In this document: positions 34,371-43,211 of the stretch, one piece after another
Layout of the letters: each line of letters opens with the position of its first letter
Numbering within the stretch: the first letter of the stretch is position 1
Source of the DNA: Desulfuromusa sp.
GTDB lineage: Bacteria > Desulfobacterota > Desulfuromonadia > Desulfuromonadales > Geopsychrobacteraceae
Assembly (NCBI GenBank): GCA_021647765.1
Contig: JAKIUD010000009.1
Location: forward strand, 5,999 to 69,998
DNA length: 64,000 nucleotides
Reading direction: 5' to 3'
The notes under the pieces: model-generated
Told to the model about the DNA's origin: nothing
Databases searched by the model: none
The model's input: only the letters and a program-made list of their open reading frames with translations
Translations under genes and position numbers: made by a program

Positions 34371-34967
34371 TTAATGCTTCGCTAACTCTTGTAACAGAGG
34401 AATAACTTTGCGTAATGTCGTACCCCTATGACTGATCCGATTTTTGATCTCGAGAGGTAATTCAGCCATGGTTTTACCATACTCGGGAACAATAAAAAGT
34501 GGATCGTAACCAAAACCACCATCACCGCGGAGACCATGCATAATCAATCCTGAGACTTGACCTTCGTAAGTCTCACAGCGCCCATCGGGCCAGGCGAGTG
34601 CCATAACACAATGAAAAGCAGCCTGCCGCTTTTCATCAGCAACACCCTCCATGACTGTTAACAACTTGTCATTGTTGGCAATATCATCACACTGCTCGCC
34701 AGCATAGCGTGCTGAATACACCCCTGGAGCACCGTTCAGAGCATTGACAACCAGGCCACTATCATCTGCCAGGGTCAAATAACCACTAAACTCTGCCATC
34801 TCTTGAGCTTTTTTACGCGCATTGGCCGTAAAAGTAGCCCCATCCTCAACAACTTCGGGAGGATCAACCAATTGGTCGAGTCCAACAATCTCGAGGGGAG
34901 AACCTTCGAGCAAACTTCGAATCTCTTTCAATTTACCTTGATTTCCAGTAGCAACCAGTAATTTCAC
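34371..34967 (-). CDS. rdgB: RdgB/HAM1 XTP/dITP diphosphatase
   Basis: A 198-aa pyrophosphatase from the start chosen. [15 protein letters not shown] (substrate loop), [25 protein letters not shown] and GGFGYDPLF and the end SHRGTTLRK are the family marks. It removes non-canonical purine nucleotides. The start is GTG 34967, overlapping the rph stop as GTGA; the longer frame would run into rph and add residues before the conserved N terminus. It is the last gene of the long operon from mutL; 34321-34370 is the boundary to the accessory pocket. Confidence 0.93.
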   Translation of the reverse strand: MKLLVATGNQGKLKEIRSLLEGSPLEIVGLDQLVDPPEVVEDGATFTANARKKAQEMAEFSGYLTLADDSGLVVNALNGAPGVYSARYAGEQCDDIANNDKLLTVMEGVADEKRQAAFHCVMALAWPDGRCETYEGQVSGLIMHGLRGDGGFGYDPLFIVPEYGKTMAELPLEIKNRISHRGTTLRKVIPLLQELAKH

Positions 34968-35704
34968 AACATTAAACCCAACGACTGCTGTTGCAAACGA
35001 GTCAGTTGTGCACAACCGTGCAAAGCCAAGTCACGTAGTGCGTCCAGCTCAATGGGAGAAAAAGGTTCTTCTTCTGCGGTTCCTTGAACTTCGACAAATT
35101 TTCCAGAACCGGTGATAACAAAATTCATATCAACATCCGCCTTGGAATCTTCTTCATAGTTCAAATCAAGGAGAGGTTTTGCAGCAACAATACCAACACT
35201 GATTGCTGAAACGCTATCTTTGAGGGGCATTTGTTTCAAGACACCTCGACTAACCAACCCGCTCAAGGCATCATGGAGAGCAATATAAGCTCCGGTAATG
35301 GATGCCGTTCGGGTGCCACCATCAGCCTGGAGGACATCACAGTCAATCTGCACCGTTATTTCCCCCATAGCTTTTAAATCTGTTACTGCCCGCAGCGAAC
35401 GTCCAATCAGACGCTGAATTTCCTGAGTTCTTCCCGATATTTTCCCCTTTGTCGCTTCACGCATGGAACGAGTATGGGTTGCACGGGGCAACATGCTATA
35501 TTCCGCAGTAACCCAGCCACGCCCTTGACCGCGCATAAAAGGGGGGACACGCTCCTCAACCGAGGCATTACACAAAATCTTGGTTTCTCCACAACAAACC
35601 AACACTGAACCTTCGGCGTATTTAGTAAATTGGCGTTGAAAGCTGATCGGTCTCAATTGATTTTCCAACCGGCCATCAAAGCGCTGAATTTCAGCTGACC
35701 CCAT
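34964..35704 (-). CDS. rph: Ribonuclease PH
   Basis: A 246-aa PH-domain exoribonuclease: [20 protein letters not shown], the [22 protein letters not shown] active-site region, [18 protein letters not shown], and [18 protein letters not shown]. It trims tRNA 3' ends by phosphorolysis. ATG 35704 directly follows the amidase stop; its Shine-Dalgarno AAGGAGA is inside the last codons of the amidase gene. It overlaps rdgB by 4 bp, an arrangement common in deltaproteobacteria. Confidence 0.95.
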   Translation of the reverse strand: MGSAEIQRFDGRLENQLRPISFQRQFTKYAEGSVLVCCGETKILCNASVEERVPPFMRGQGRGWVTAEYSMLPRATHTRSMREATKGKISGRTQEIQRLIGRSLRAVTDLKAMGEITVQIDCDVLQADGGTRTASITGAYIALHDALSGLVSRGVLKQMPLKDSVSAISVGIVAAKPLLDLNYEEDSKADVDMNFVITGSGKFVEVQGTAEEEPFSPIELDALRDLALHGCAQLTRLQQQSLGLML

Positions 35705-36784
35705 TCATTTCTCCTTGGACTGTTTAGCGTAACGGCGAATGCCGGTATAAAGCGCCTTAACTATTTTATTTTGATAGTCTGAACTTTGTAGCTGCTGCAA
35801 TTCTTCAGGATTGCTCAAGAAACCAAGTTCAACCTGTACTGTTGGTAGATTTCCACGACCAAGAGACAACCGGGATGATGGATAGATTCCACGAACGTTG
35901 ATAGCACTTTCTCTGAGAGCCAAAGCCAGGTTATTAGCGAGAAGCAGACTGCCACTTTTGACCGGCTTGACAACATTCTCCCCGGAAACATTCTTGGTCA
36001 TTTCTTCTGCCCGGATAAAAAGAGTGACTCCTCTTAGTTCAGCAGAAAATGCCGCCTGAGCATGCAATAAAATCCAGACATCAATATCCTCCTTTGATGC
36101 CGATTGCAAACGTTGCTCCATTGTCAGTTCATAATCACCGTCCCGACTTAAGTAAATCGGAATTCCCAGTTTCATTTTTAACTGTTTTGCCAGTTTTTCC
36201 GCAACTTCCAGATTGAGCTGTTTTTCTTTATACCCGGATGGGGCAATAACTCCCGTATCCAGGCCTCCATGTCCTGGATCAATAGCAACAGCACGAATCA
36301 AAGACCCATTTTTAGTGGTTTTTTTATTCAGCAGAAAAGAAAATAACTTTTCCAGATTATTCGACTGTTTAGCAGGAGCACTGTTGGTAGCAGGATCAAG
36401 ATTACGAAAATAAATTGATTGCCCAGTTAATTGTGCCAACTGATTGAGAATAAAACTGTCGGTCACCCGGAGACGGCCATCAATAAAGCGTGGTTTATCC
36501 TGTAAGGGGTAATATTCACCTGAAATTTTCATAAAACCACTTGCGGGAGAAATTTCTGCACGACCACGCTTGGTTTTGATTAGAAAACTATGGCGGATTG
36601 AATCCCAGTGACCAGTCAAGCCAACAACATCCAGAGCATCTTCAATGGCAATATAGGGGACACCATCCTGCTGGTAAACATCTTCCAGACGCACCGGTTC
36701 CTTACCACGCAGAGCAATATCAACTGCAGCAAATGCCGACTGAAGCGGCAGGAAAAAACAGAGTAAAATAATAAAAAAACGCAT
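35705..36784 (-). CDS. N-acetylmuramoyl-L-alanine amidase (Amidase_3)
   Basis: A 359-aa exported amidase. Signal peptide FIILLCFFLPLQSAFA; residues 25-115 form a Cu-amine-oxidase-N/AMIN-like domain; the catalytic domain (about 165-355) shows VAIDPGHGGLDTG (first zinc His), EKQLNLEVAEKLAKQL (zinc Glu), LLHAQAAF (second His) and VELGFLSNPEE (catalytic Glu). It cuts peptide stems from peptidoglycan in the periplasm. GGGAGC lies upstream of the ATG. It sits between a DHH gene and rph, 79 bp after the former. AmiC-type identity is not certain. Confidence 0.88.
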   Translation of the reverse strand: MRFFIILLCFFLPLQSAFAAVDIALRGKEPVRLEDVYQQDGVPYIAIEDALDVVGLTGHWDSIRHSFLIKTKRGRAEISPASGFMKISGEYYPLQDKPRFIDGRLRVTDSFILNQLAQLTGQSIYFRNLDPATNSAPAKQSNNLEKLFSFLLNKKTTKNGSLIRAVAIDPGHGGLDTGVIAPSGYKEKQLNLEVAEKLAKQLKMKLGIPIYLSRDGDYELTMEQRLQSASKEDIDVWILLHAQAAFSAELRGVTLFIRAEEMTKNVSGENVVKPVKSGSLLLANNLALALRESAINVRGIYPSSRLSLGRGNLPTVQVELGFLSNPEELQQLQSSDYQNKIVKALYTGIRRYAKQSKEK

Positions 36785-36862
36785 AATAGCTCCCTGAAAA
36801 GCAGGCTGGTTATAGCTCAGCTTTCAGTGTTCTGTCAATTAACGGAATTTTCCAGAAGTTTT

Positions 36863-37927
36863 TCAGATAAGAGGTTCACCCGTGCTTTGATTAAGATCAA
36901 AAGCCTGAAACATCCGCTCGGTCAGTAATTGTTCTAACTCCTGCTGTGACAGATTGTCCCCAGCAACATGACGAATCTGCCCACCGGCAATCATCCCATG
37001 ACCGCCAGCAGTTCCAATCCCGGCAACCATCTTCTGAATAATCAACCCAAGCTTTGTATCCGGGTTGAGAGAACGCATCGAGAGAATCTGGGTACCATTG
37101 AACCAACCCATTCCCAGAACATAATTTATCCCCTGTTGACGCAACAAAAAATCAGCCAGTTCCGCAACAAGATCAGGGTTTTCAACCTTGCGTAAATTAA
37201 AAACCAACATTTCACCAAAAACCCGGGCATTTTCAATTGCGCGATGGAAAGTGGAAAAATAATCGCGTGAAACCTGAGGATGAATAATATCGTAAAGAAT
37301 TTGATTATTCGAAAGGGGCAGTAATTTCAAATAAGCCTCACGATCAGCCTTTGACCACTCCCTGCCAAGATCCTGAGTTTCTGATTTAATCGCATAGAAC
37401 AGACTGGTCGCAAGTTTCGTATTAATCGATACCTCTTGACTATTCAGGTATTCATAAAGGATGGTTGCGGAAGCGCCATAGTCCTCACGAACATCAATCC
37501 AGAAAACATCAGAAAATTCTTTTTTAGGTTGGTGGTGATCAATAATCAGATCAACCGGTTGTCCCGCAGGCAAAGAATTATTCCCAGCATCCGGTTGGGT
37601 ATCGACCATACATACCACGGCGAACTGAGAAAGGTTAAGTTCACAGAATGGCACCAGAGTAATCTCCAGAAGCTCAACCATCTTGCGATTTTCGCTGCGG
37701 CCAATCACTCCCCCATATGCCAACACCGCATCCTGTCCGGTTTTTATCAGAATCAGATGGCGTAATGCCACAGCAGATGCAATTGAATCAGGATCAGGAT
37801 TATCGTGGCAGATAATCAGAATTTTACCGCGACCGCGCAACCACTCGATCATCTCACTCACCGAGTCAGCGTCGACCAATGAGTGAAGCCGACCTGCCAG
37901 TTTTGGAGCTGACTTGAGTTCATTCAT
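36863..37927 (-). CDS. DHH/DHHA1 phosphoesterase, NrnA-like
   Basis: A 354-aa bifunctional-oligoribonuclease/pAp-phosphatase type protein. HDNPDPDSIAS (motif I), VCMVDTQPDA (motif II), DLIIDHHQPK (motif III, DHH) and the DHHA1 end GTAGGHGMIAGGQI are present. Such enzymes hydrolyse nanoRNA, pAp or cyclic dinucleotide products in the cytosol. The start at ATG 37927 is taken because GGTGGG precedes it and the longer frame enters the LOG-like gene; the two genes overlap by 8 bp, so coupled. Confidence 0.85.
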   Translation of the reverse strand: MNELKSAPKLAGRLHSLVDADSVSEMIEWLRGRGKILIICHDNPDPDSIASAVALRHLILIKTGQDAVLAYGGVIGRSENRKMVELLEITLVPFCELNLSQFAVVCMVDTQPDAGNNSLPAGQPVDLIIDHHQPKKEFSDVFWIDVREDYGASATILYEYLNSQEVSINTKLATSLFYAIKSETQDLGREWSKADREAYLKLLPLSNNQILYDIIHPQVSRDYFSTFHRAIENARVFGEMLVFNLRKVENPDLVAELADFLLRQQGINYVLGMGWFNGTQILSMRSLNPDTKLGLIIQKMVAGIGTAGGHGMIAGGQIRHVAGDNLSQQELEQLLTERMFQAFDLNQSTGEPLI

Positions 37928-38411
37928 CAACAATCCCACCTTCATGGATGACAGAATACAAAATTTCAATTGCCTGTTCTGGAGTGCTCGCCTGATAAGT
38001 TGTGGAAATCTGCGACCAACTTCCAAGCTGCACAACGGGTTTACCCAGTTTCAAACTGATGGCTATTTCAGACAAAGTACCATACTCTCCTTCAATAGCA
38101 ATCAGGGCACTGGCTGTCTGAGCAATAATGACATTTCTGGCATGTCCCATATCTGTAACAATGGGTAATGTGACACAGGGATTGGCAGAACCAGGTGAGT
38201 TTCCCGGCAAGATACCAAGGACATCTCCTCCTGCTTCGGCGCACCCACGGGAAGCAGCTTCCATCACACCACCTAAACCACCACAAACCAATACAGCACC
38301 ATTTTCAGCAATCAGCTGTCCAACCTGATATGCGTTCACCAAGCTGGAGGGCGAAGCATTAGCCGCGCCAATAACGCCAATAATCAATTTTTTACCCACC
38401 GGAGAGTCCAT
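37920..38411 (-). CDS. LOG/TIGR00725-family Rossmann protein
   Basis: A 163-aa protein: IIGVIGAANASPS, VLVCGGLGGVMEAASRGCAEAGG, and the nucleotide site GEYGTLSEIAISLKLGKPV. This is the TIGR00725/DprA-LOG-like fold of putative nucleotide-binding proteins with unknown physiological role (related to cytokinin-activating phosphoribohydrolases). It starts 2 bp after the radical SAM stop and overlaps the DHH gene, so it is in the middle of the long operon. Confidence 0.85.
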   Translation of the reverse strand: MDSPVGKKLIIGVIGAANASPSSLVNAYQVGQLIAENGAVLVCGGLGGVMEAASRGCAEAGGDVLGILPGNSPGSANPCVTLPIVTDMGHARNVIIAQTASALIAIEGEYGTLSEIAISLKLGKPVVQLGSWSQISTTYQASTPEQAIEILYSVIHEGGIVDE

Positions 38412-38413
38412 TT

Positions 38414-39724
38414 TTACACATGAATAATTTCAACTCCGGCTGCGAGGGATTCTAACCCGTCAAGGATTCCCCACGGGGAGCTTTCGACGACAACAACAGG
38501 AATTTGCAGAGCAGAACCGATCTCTTCAATATTCACGTCATCCAGAAACAGTTGTCCACCATCCTTCAACACAACATCGGGTATCAAAACTCCATCTCCC
38601 AGGGTTAAACCCTGTAGTTGTTCCAATAAATCAGTACCTGTGATTAATCCGGTTACGGTAATATCAGCGCCAAAAAAGTCATTTTTTATTGCAAGAACGT
38701 CTAACGTAACCCTTGTTTTCAAACTGAGCTGCTCTGTAAATTTTACCAATTCAGCAAAAAACAGGCAACCTGTGACCAAAGTGATTTTATCGAGTTCCAG
38801 CAGCTCTGTTTCAAGTAAAACTTCCACGGATTGTTGGCGAAATTGCGCAACCATGCCAACACCATTTTCAATCTGCGTAAAATTCTCATAATCAGTGTAA
38901 GCTGGTACCCCCTGCCGAGCCAATAGATAGAATTCATCAGCAGGAAAGACAAAGCGACTGCCATATTGAACTAAATATTGCTGTTGATATTGATGGATCA
39001 ATTCCAGACAGGAGATTGCATCCTGCGGCAGCATTTTTTTTAATTTCGGCAATCTTGCCCGATATTGTGTCAACCCCACCGGTACTACTGCCAAAGAGGC
39101 AACGTGAGGATAAAGATTCGACAAATCCTCAATTGTTTGCTGAAGTGCCACACCATCATTGACTCCCGGACAAAGAACCACCTGACAATGGAGTTCAATC
39201 CCGGCAGAAGTTAAACGTTTAAGTAAAGGTAAAATGTCCGGAACTCTGGTGCTGAGGAGTTTTTCACGCAGAGCATTATCGGTCGCATGGACAGAAATAT
39301 AGAGAGGGGAAAGTTTGTCCCGGATGATTCTCTGCAGGTCGGTTTCATCCAGATTGGTCAAAGTGATGTAAGAACCGTAAAGATAGGAAAAGCGATAATC
39401 TTCATCTTTGATATACAGAGTATCTCGCAGCCCTTTAGGTAATTGATGAACAAAACAGAAAAGACACTGATTGCCACACTGCCGTGGTCGTGAAGACTCA
39501 AAAACCAGACCAAAGTCTTCCAAGGGTTCCTTTTTCAGATCAAGTTCCCACAGTTCATCATCCTTGCGCAATACTACCAGCACAAGGTGATCCGTCTCAC
39601 TGTGCAAATAATAATCAATCAGGTCAACGATTTCATGACCGTTAATACTGAGCAACCGGTCACCAGCAAGCAATCCAAACTCTGCGGCATAACTACCTGG
39701 TGCGACCGACTCAACCCTTAACAT
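38414..39724 (-). CDS. Radical SAM protein with N-terminal PDZ and DUF512
   Basis: A 436-aa protein. Residues 1-70 form a PDZ-like domain (AAEFGLLAGDRLLSINGHEIVD); the radical SAM cluster motif CGNQCLFC is near residue 82; the DUF512 C-terminal half has VGMVAQFRQQ, TLVTGCLFF and DDVNIEEIG. Family members are widespread in Clostridia and deltaproteobacteria with no known substrate. It is 150 bp after hfq and is followed closely by the LOG and DHH genes. GAAGA upstream serves as a modest Shine-Dalgarno. Confidence 0.85.
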   Translation of the reverse strand: MLRVESVAPGSYAAEFGLLAGDRLLSINGHEIVDLIDYYLHSETDHLVLVVLRKDDELWELDLKKEPLEDFGLVFESSRPRQCGNQCLFCFVHQLPKGLRDTLYIKDEDYRFSYLYGSYITLTNLDETDLQRIIRDKLSPLYISVHATDNALREKLLSTRVPDILPLLKRLTSAGIELHCQVVLCPGVNDGVALQQTIEDLSNLYPHVASLAVVPVGLTQYRARLPKLKKMLPQDAISCLELIHQYQQQYLVQYGSRFVFPADEFYLLARQGVPAYTDYENFTQIENGVGMVAQFRQQSVEVLLETELLELDKITLVTGCLFFAELVKFTEQLSLKTRVTLDVLAIKNDFFGADITVTGLITGTDLLEQLQGLTLGDGVLIPDVVLKDGGQLFLDDVNIEEIGSALQIPVVVVESSPWGILDGLESLAAGVEIIHV

Positions 39725-39824
39725 TCTGATCTTCTTTCATTCAACATTTCATCTTCTGTGGCTAATATCAACCTGAATCCAAATCAATTATAAAAGAGGC
39801 TCAGAGAAGAAATATTAAACAGCA

Positions 39825-39851
39825 AAGGCGGCACCACTGGTGTCGCCCTTG
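39825..39851 (-). terminator. Hairpin after hfq, possible terminator
   Basis: GGCGGCACCA/TGGTGTCGCC (one mismatch) forms a strong stem on either strand. On the minus strand a T-rich but broken stretch follows. It lies 26 bp past hfq and before the radical SAM gene, so it may be partial. Confidence 0.4.
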
Positions 39852-39876
39852 AAAAAAATATCGCCTCTAGAAAAAA

Positions 39877-40110
39877 CTAATCACGTCCACCATGTAAACG
39901 AAATTTTCCATCCGCAGAAGTGATTGAACTCACCGCATGTTTGTAAATAAGGATATCACTCCCACTTTCAGCTAAAATGCAGAAACTGTCGAAAGACTTT
40001 ATGTAACCCTCCAGCTTTTCCCCGGTCATCATGGCAAGAGAAACCTTAATCCGCTCTTTACGAGCCTGATTCAAGTACTGATCTTGAATGTTAAATGGTG
40101 ATTTTGGCAT
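39877..40110 (-). CDS. hfq: RNA chaperone Hfq
   Basis: A 77-aa Sm-like protein. Sm1 region DQYLNQARKERIKVSLAMM, G-Y-I-KSFDSF (equivalent to GQIxSFD) and Sm2 YKHAVSSI are present; the C-terminal tail is very short (FRLHGGRD). It binds small RNAs and mRNA. The ATG at 40110 has AGGAG 6 nt upstream; a longer frame lacks support. It begins 10 bp after miaA, the conserved miaA-hfq order. The proximal-face GEKLEGYIKSFDS replaces the more common GVKLQGQIESFDQ, so it is a divergent but clear Hfq. Confidence 0.9.
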   Translation of the reverse strand: MPKSPFNIQDQYLNQARKERIKVSLAMMTGEKLEGYIKSFDSFCILAESGSDILIYKHAVSSITSADGKFRLHGGRD

Positions 40111-40120
40111 GTCCGCTCCT

Positions 40121-41056
40121 TTAATAAAGTAAAAAATTTTCAATAGATTGTATCACTTTACCAGACTTCATTGAGGAATCAACCCAAATTATTCCTGGCT
40201 CTTTTTTGAACCAGGTTATTTGTCTCTTGGCATATTGACGGGTGTATTTTTGTATATCATCGAGCATTTGCTCTGCGCTGATTGCTGTTTTTAAGTAGCG
40301 GACAACTTCTCGATATCCGAGAGTCTGCAAAGCTTTCAAATCGAAGGAGAAGTCTGCAACCAACCCCTTGACTTCCTTAACTAGCCCAGCTGTAAGCATC
40401 TCCTTAGAGCGGTAATTGATCCGTGAATAGAGTTCATCGCGGGAAAAATCAGGCGCCAGCTTCAATACCCGATAGGGTTGTTCAGCAAAACGATGTTCAG
40501 CCTTCAACTCGGACATTTTCTGACCCCTCGCAGCAAAAACCTCAAGTGCACGAACAATGCGAACGATATTATTTGGATGGATTGAAGCGGCAGAAACGGG
40601 ATCAACCTGCTGCAGTTCCCTGAACAAGCTGCCAGATCCCTCCGTCAGCTCCCGTTGATGGAGTTCTTTACGCAGCGCAGGGTTGCTGGCAGGCAACTGA
40701 GCTAATCCCCCTAACAATGCCCTGATATAAAGGCCGGTGCCACCGACGATACAGGGTATTTTACCCCGGCCGACTATCTCCAGAATCAAGGGACGTGCCC
40801 GGTCGACAAATTCTGCCACGGAAAAATTCTGATCGGGTTCAATTAAATCAATCAAATGATGGGGGACAACAGCTTGTTCCTGATGCGTCGCTTTTGCTGT
40901 GCCAATATCCATACGGCGATAGATCTGTCGTGAATCAGCAGAAATAATTTCTAACGGAAATTTTTCAGCGAGAGAAAGAGCAAAAGATGTTTTACCCGAA
41001 CCAGTCGGACCACAGATAGTTAGAACCGATATTTGTCCTGTTGTTACTGGAATCAT
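40121..41056 (-). CDS. miaA: MiaA: tRNA dimethylallyltransferase
   Basis: A 311-aa enzyme. P-loop GPTGSGKTSFA, DSRQIYRRMDIGTAK (substrate/tRNA site), PHHLIDLIEPD and GGTGLYIRALL are present. It adds the dimethylallyl group to A37 of tRNAs. Its ATG shares one base with the mutL TAA stop (TAATG), so translation is coupled. The next gene is hfq. Length and order are normal. Confidence 0.96.
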   Translation of the reverse strand: MIPVTTGQISVLTICGPTGSGKTSFALSLAEKFPLEIISADSRQIYRRMDIGTAKATHQEQAVVPHHLIDLIEPDQNFSVAEFVDRARPLILEIVGRGKIPCIVGGTGLYIRALLGGLAQLPASNPALRKELHQRELTEGSGSLFRELQQVDPVSAASIHPNNIVRIVRALEVFAARGQKMSELKAEHRFAEQPYRVLKLAPDFSRDELYSRINYRSKEMLTAGLVKEVKGLVADFSFDLKALQTLGYREVVRYLKTAISAEQMLDDIQKYTRQYAKRQITWFKKEPGIIWVDSSMKSGKVIQSIENFLLY

Positions 41057-42927
41057 TATTGGCGCCTGAATAACCGTTCAACCTCAGCAAGCGTTATACG
41101 CTGCATCACTGGACGACCATGGGGACAATTTGCCTTAAAATCAATTTTATCAAGTTCCTGAAATAATGCCCTTATCTCGATGACAGCAAGGGCTTGATTG
41201 GCTCGAATAACACTGTGGCAGGCCATCAAAATCAAAATTTCATCAATCGATTCACGCAGCTGTCCAGTACGACCGATCCGTTCCAATTCCAGTGCGACAT
41301 CAACAACCAACCTGGCGGCATCCCTATTCTCCAGCAACTGCGGTATTGCTTTCAATGCGAAGGATTTCCCCCCGAAAGGTTCAATTTCAAAGCCCAAACT
41401 CTCCAGCTCGTGCTGGTTATCGCCAAGGGCAGCAGCACTATTAAAATCAAGTTCCAAAACTTCGGGGAAAAGTAATGTTTGACTGGGAATTGTTCCTGCA
41501 GCATAAGCATGACGTAATTTTTCAAAACCAACCCGTTCATGTGCCGCATGTTGATCAATCATAATCAGATCAGCACCATCCTGACAGAGAAGATAACTCT
41601 GGTGATACTGCCCAAGGATCTGCAACCGCGAAAAGAATCCAGCCTCTTCACTTTCAGGGAGAATATATTGAGTACCAATAGCCGATTGATCTTCTGAACC
41701 CAGCTGGGAAAAGGGTGGGGAGGGATAAAACTGTTGTGTAGTGGATTCTGTAGCAATATTGTTCTGAAAGTGCCCTACAGGTGGAACATATTGAGCAGAA
41801 GATTCGCTGACAAAAGAGTTTGCAGATACACCATTTTCCTGCTTGACCATATGATCTTGTCGTTCAGATAAATAGTTTCCTACTTCATTAGCGGACGAAT
41901 CAAAAGTCTCCCTCTCCAACCATTCAGCCGGTCGGAGGGTCTGCTGCAAACTATTTGCGATAAAATCGTGAACCAGCGATTGCTCACGGAAACGCACTTC
42001 ATGTTTGGTCGGGTGAACATTCACATCCACCTGTGCCGGATCTATCTGTAAAAAAAGGACAACAACCGGGTATCGCCCTTTCATCAACAGGTGACGATAA
42101 CCTTCCATAACCGCGTGCTGCACGACGCGATCCCGGATATAGCGACCATTGATAAAGGTGTAAATATGCGATGCAGCTGAACGGGTTAACTGCGGTTGAG
42201 AAATCAAACCAGACAGTTGTAAATCATCCCCGTTCTGTTGCTCTATCGGAAGCAGATCACGCAGCAACGATCTCCCCAACAATGCAGCCACTCGTTCTCT
42301 AAGCCCCTTTTCACGGCGCAAATCAAGTATTATCCGATCATTATGCTTTAAACGAAAACTGACCCCTGGATTTGCTAATGCTTGTTTGGTGACCACATCT
42401 GCTGCGTGACCTAGTTCTGTTTGTTCTTTACGCAGAAATTTTTTACGTGCAGGCAAATTGAAAAATAAATTACGAACCTCAACGACAGTTCCTTGCGGCA
42501 GGCCAAGTTCATCAACATTTTTAATCCTACCCCCCTCAGCATAAATCTGCTGACCAAGCCCGTCATCGTTATCACAGGTTTTCAACCGCAACCGGGAGAC
42601 CGAGGCAATAGACGCCAGGGCTTCCCCCCTAAAACCAAGAGTTGTGAGGGCAAACAAATCGGCATCAGTACGAATCTTACTGGTTGCATGACGTTCAAAT
42701 GAGAGGAATGCATCCTGTCGGCTCATACCACAGCCGTTATCGGTAATCCGAATCAAACGTTTCCCACCTGCTTCCAGTTCAATTAAAATATCTGTGGATC
42801 CAGCATCAAGTGAATTTTCAAGCAACTCCTTAACCACAGATGATGGACGCTCGACAACTTCACCTGCGGCAATTTTATTGCACAATTCTTCGGGCAAAAC
42901 ATGGATTTTAGTTTTCATAGTCACCAT
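41056..42927 (-). CDS. mutL: DNA mismatch repair protein MutL, endonuclease type
   Basis: A 623-aa protein. GHKL ATPase motifs: KELLENSLDAGS, DNGCGM, FERHATSKI and GFRGEALASI. The C-terminal domain carries DQHAAHERVGFE, the DQHA(X)2E(X)4E metal motif of nicking MutL, and CPHGRPV near the end, so strand discrimination should not need MutH. ACHSVIRANQAL replaces the commoner ACKAAIKA motif. Start is 42927 or 42918 (codon 4); neither has a clear Shine-Dalgarno. It is the first gene of the mutL-miaA-hfq operon, only about 15 bp beyond a strong terminator hairpin (42943-42982). Confidence 0.94.
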   Translation of the reverse strand: MVTMKTKIHVLPEELCNKIAAGEVVERPSSVVKELLENSLDAGSTDILIELEAGGKRLIRITDNGCGMSRQDAFLSFERHATSKIRTDADLFALTTLGFRGEALASIASVSRLRLKTCDNDDGLGQQIYAEGGRIKNVDELGLPQGTVVEVRNLFFNLPARKKFLRKEQTELGHAADVVTKQALANPGVSFRLKHNDRIILDLRREKGLRERVAALLGRSLLRDLLPIEQQNGDDLQLSGLISQPQLTRSAASHIYTFINGRYIRDRVVQHAVMEGYRHLLMKGRYPVVVLFLQIDPAQVDVNVHPTKHEVRFREQSLVHDFIANSLQQTLRPAEWLERETFDSSANEVGNYLSERQDHMVKQENGVSANSFVSESSAQYVPPVGHFQNNIATESTTQQFYPSPPFSQLGSEDQSAIGTQYILPESEEAGFFSRLQILGQYHQSYLLCQDGADLIMIDQHAAHERVGFEKLRHAYAAGTIPSQTLLFPEVLELDFNSAAALGDNQHELESLGFEIEPFGGKSFALKAIPQLLENRDAARLVVDVALELERIGRTGQLRESIDEILILMACHSVIRANQALAVIEIRALFQELDKIDFKANCPHGRPVMQRITLAEVERLFRRQ

Positions 42928-42942
42928 TATGACTTTTCAGAT

Positions 42943-42982
42943 AAAAAAAAGATAGCGGTCGAAATGTTACTCGCCCGCTATC
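42943..42982 (-). terminator. Strong rho-independent terminator/attenuator just before mutL
   Basis: Perfect stem GATAGCGG/CCGCTATC around a 16-nt loop; on the minus strand eight T follow (A-run 42943-42950). It ends the ExeA-like transcript and stands directly upstream of mutL. Confidence 0.85.
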
Positions 42983-43016
42983 ACAACTTCAATTTTAAAA
43001 CAAAGGACAGACTTGA

Positions 43017-43194
43017 ATAACGCTAGTTTAAGGGGAAGTAGCAGCAAAACGGGACTGTTCCGAATGGGGGCTGTCCCAGGCTTTTGCGGTGCGAACCAGC
43101 GCGGTTCTTCGTAGATCGTAAACTTCGGAACAGCCCCCGATGGTGCTGGGGACAGTCCTAAGTTTACTGCAATACTGCTCAAACGAGCGCCATT
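43017..43194 (+). repeat. Palindromic intergenic element, copy 1
   Basis: About 178 bp. Ends resemble a terminal inverted repeat (AAT..CGCTAGTTT at left, AAACGAGCGCCATT at right). Inside is a large imperfect palindrome built from GGGACTGTTCC, ATGGGGGCTGTCCCAGGC, CGGAACAGCCCCCGAT and GGGGACAGTCC. Copy 2 at 46.4 kb is in inverted orientation. Confidence 0.8.
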
Positions 43195-43211
43195 AGAAAC
43201 AGACTCTATAA

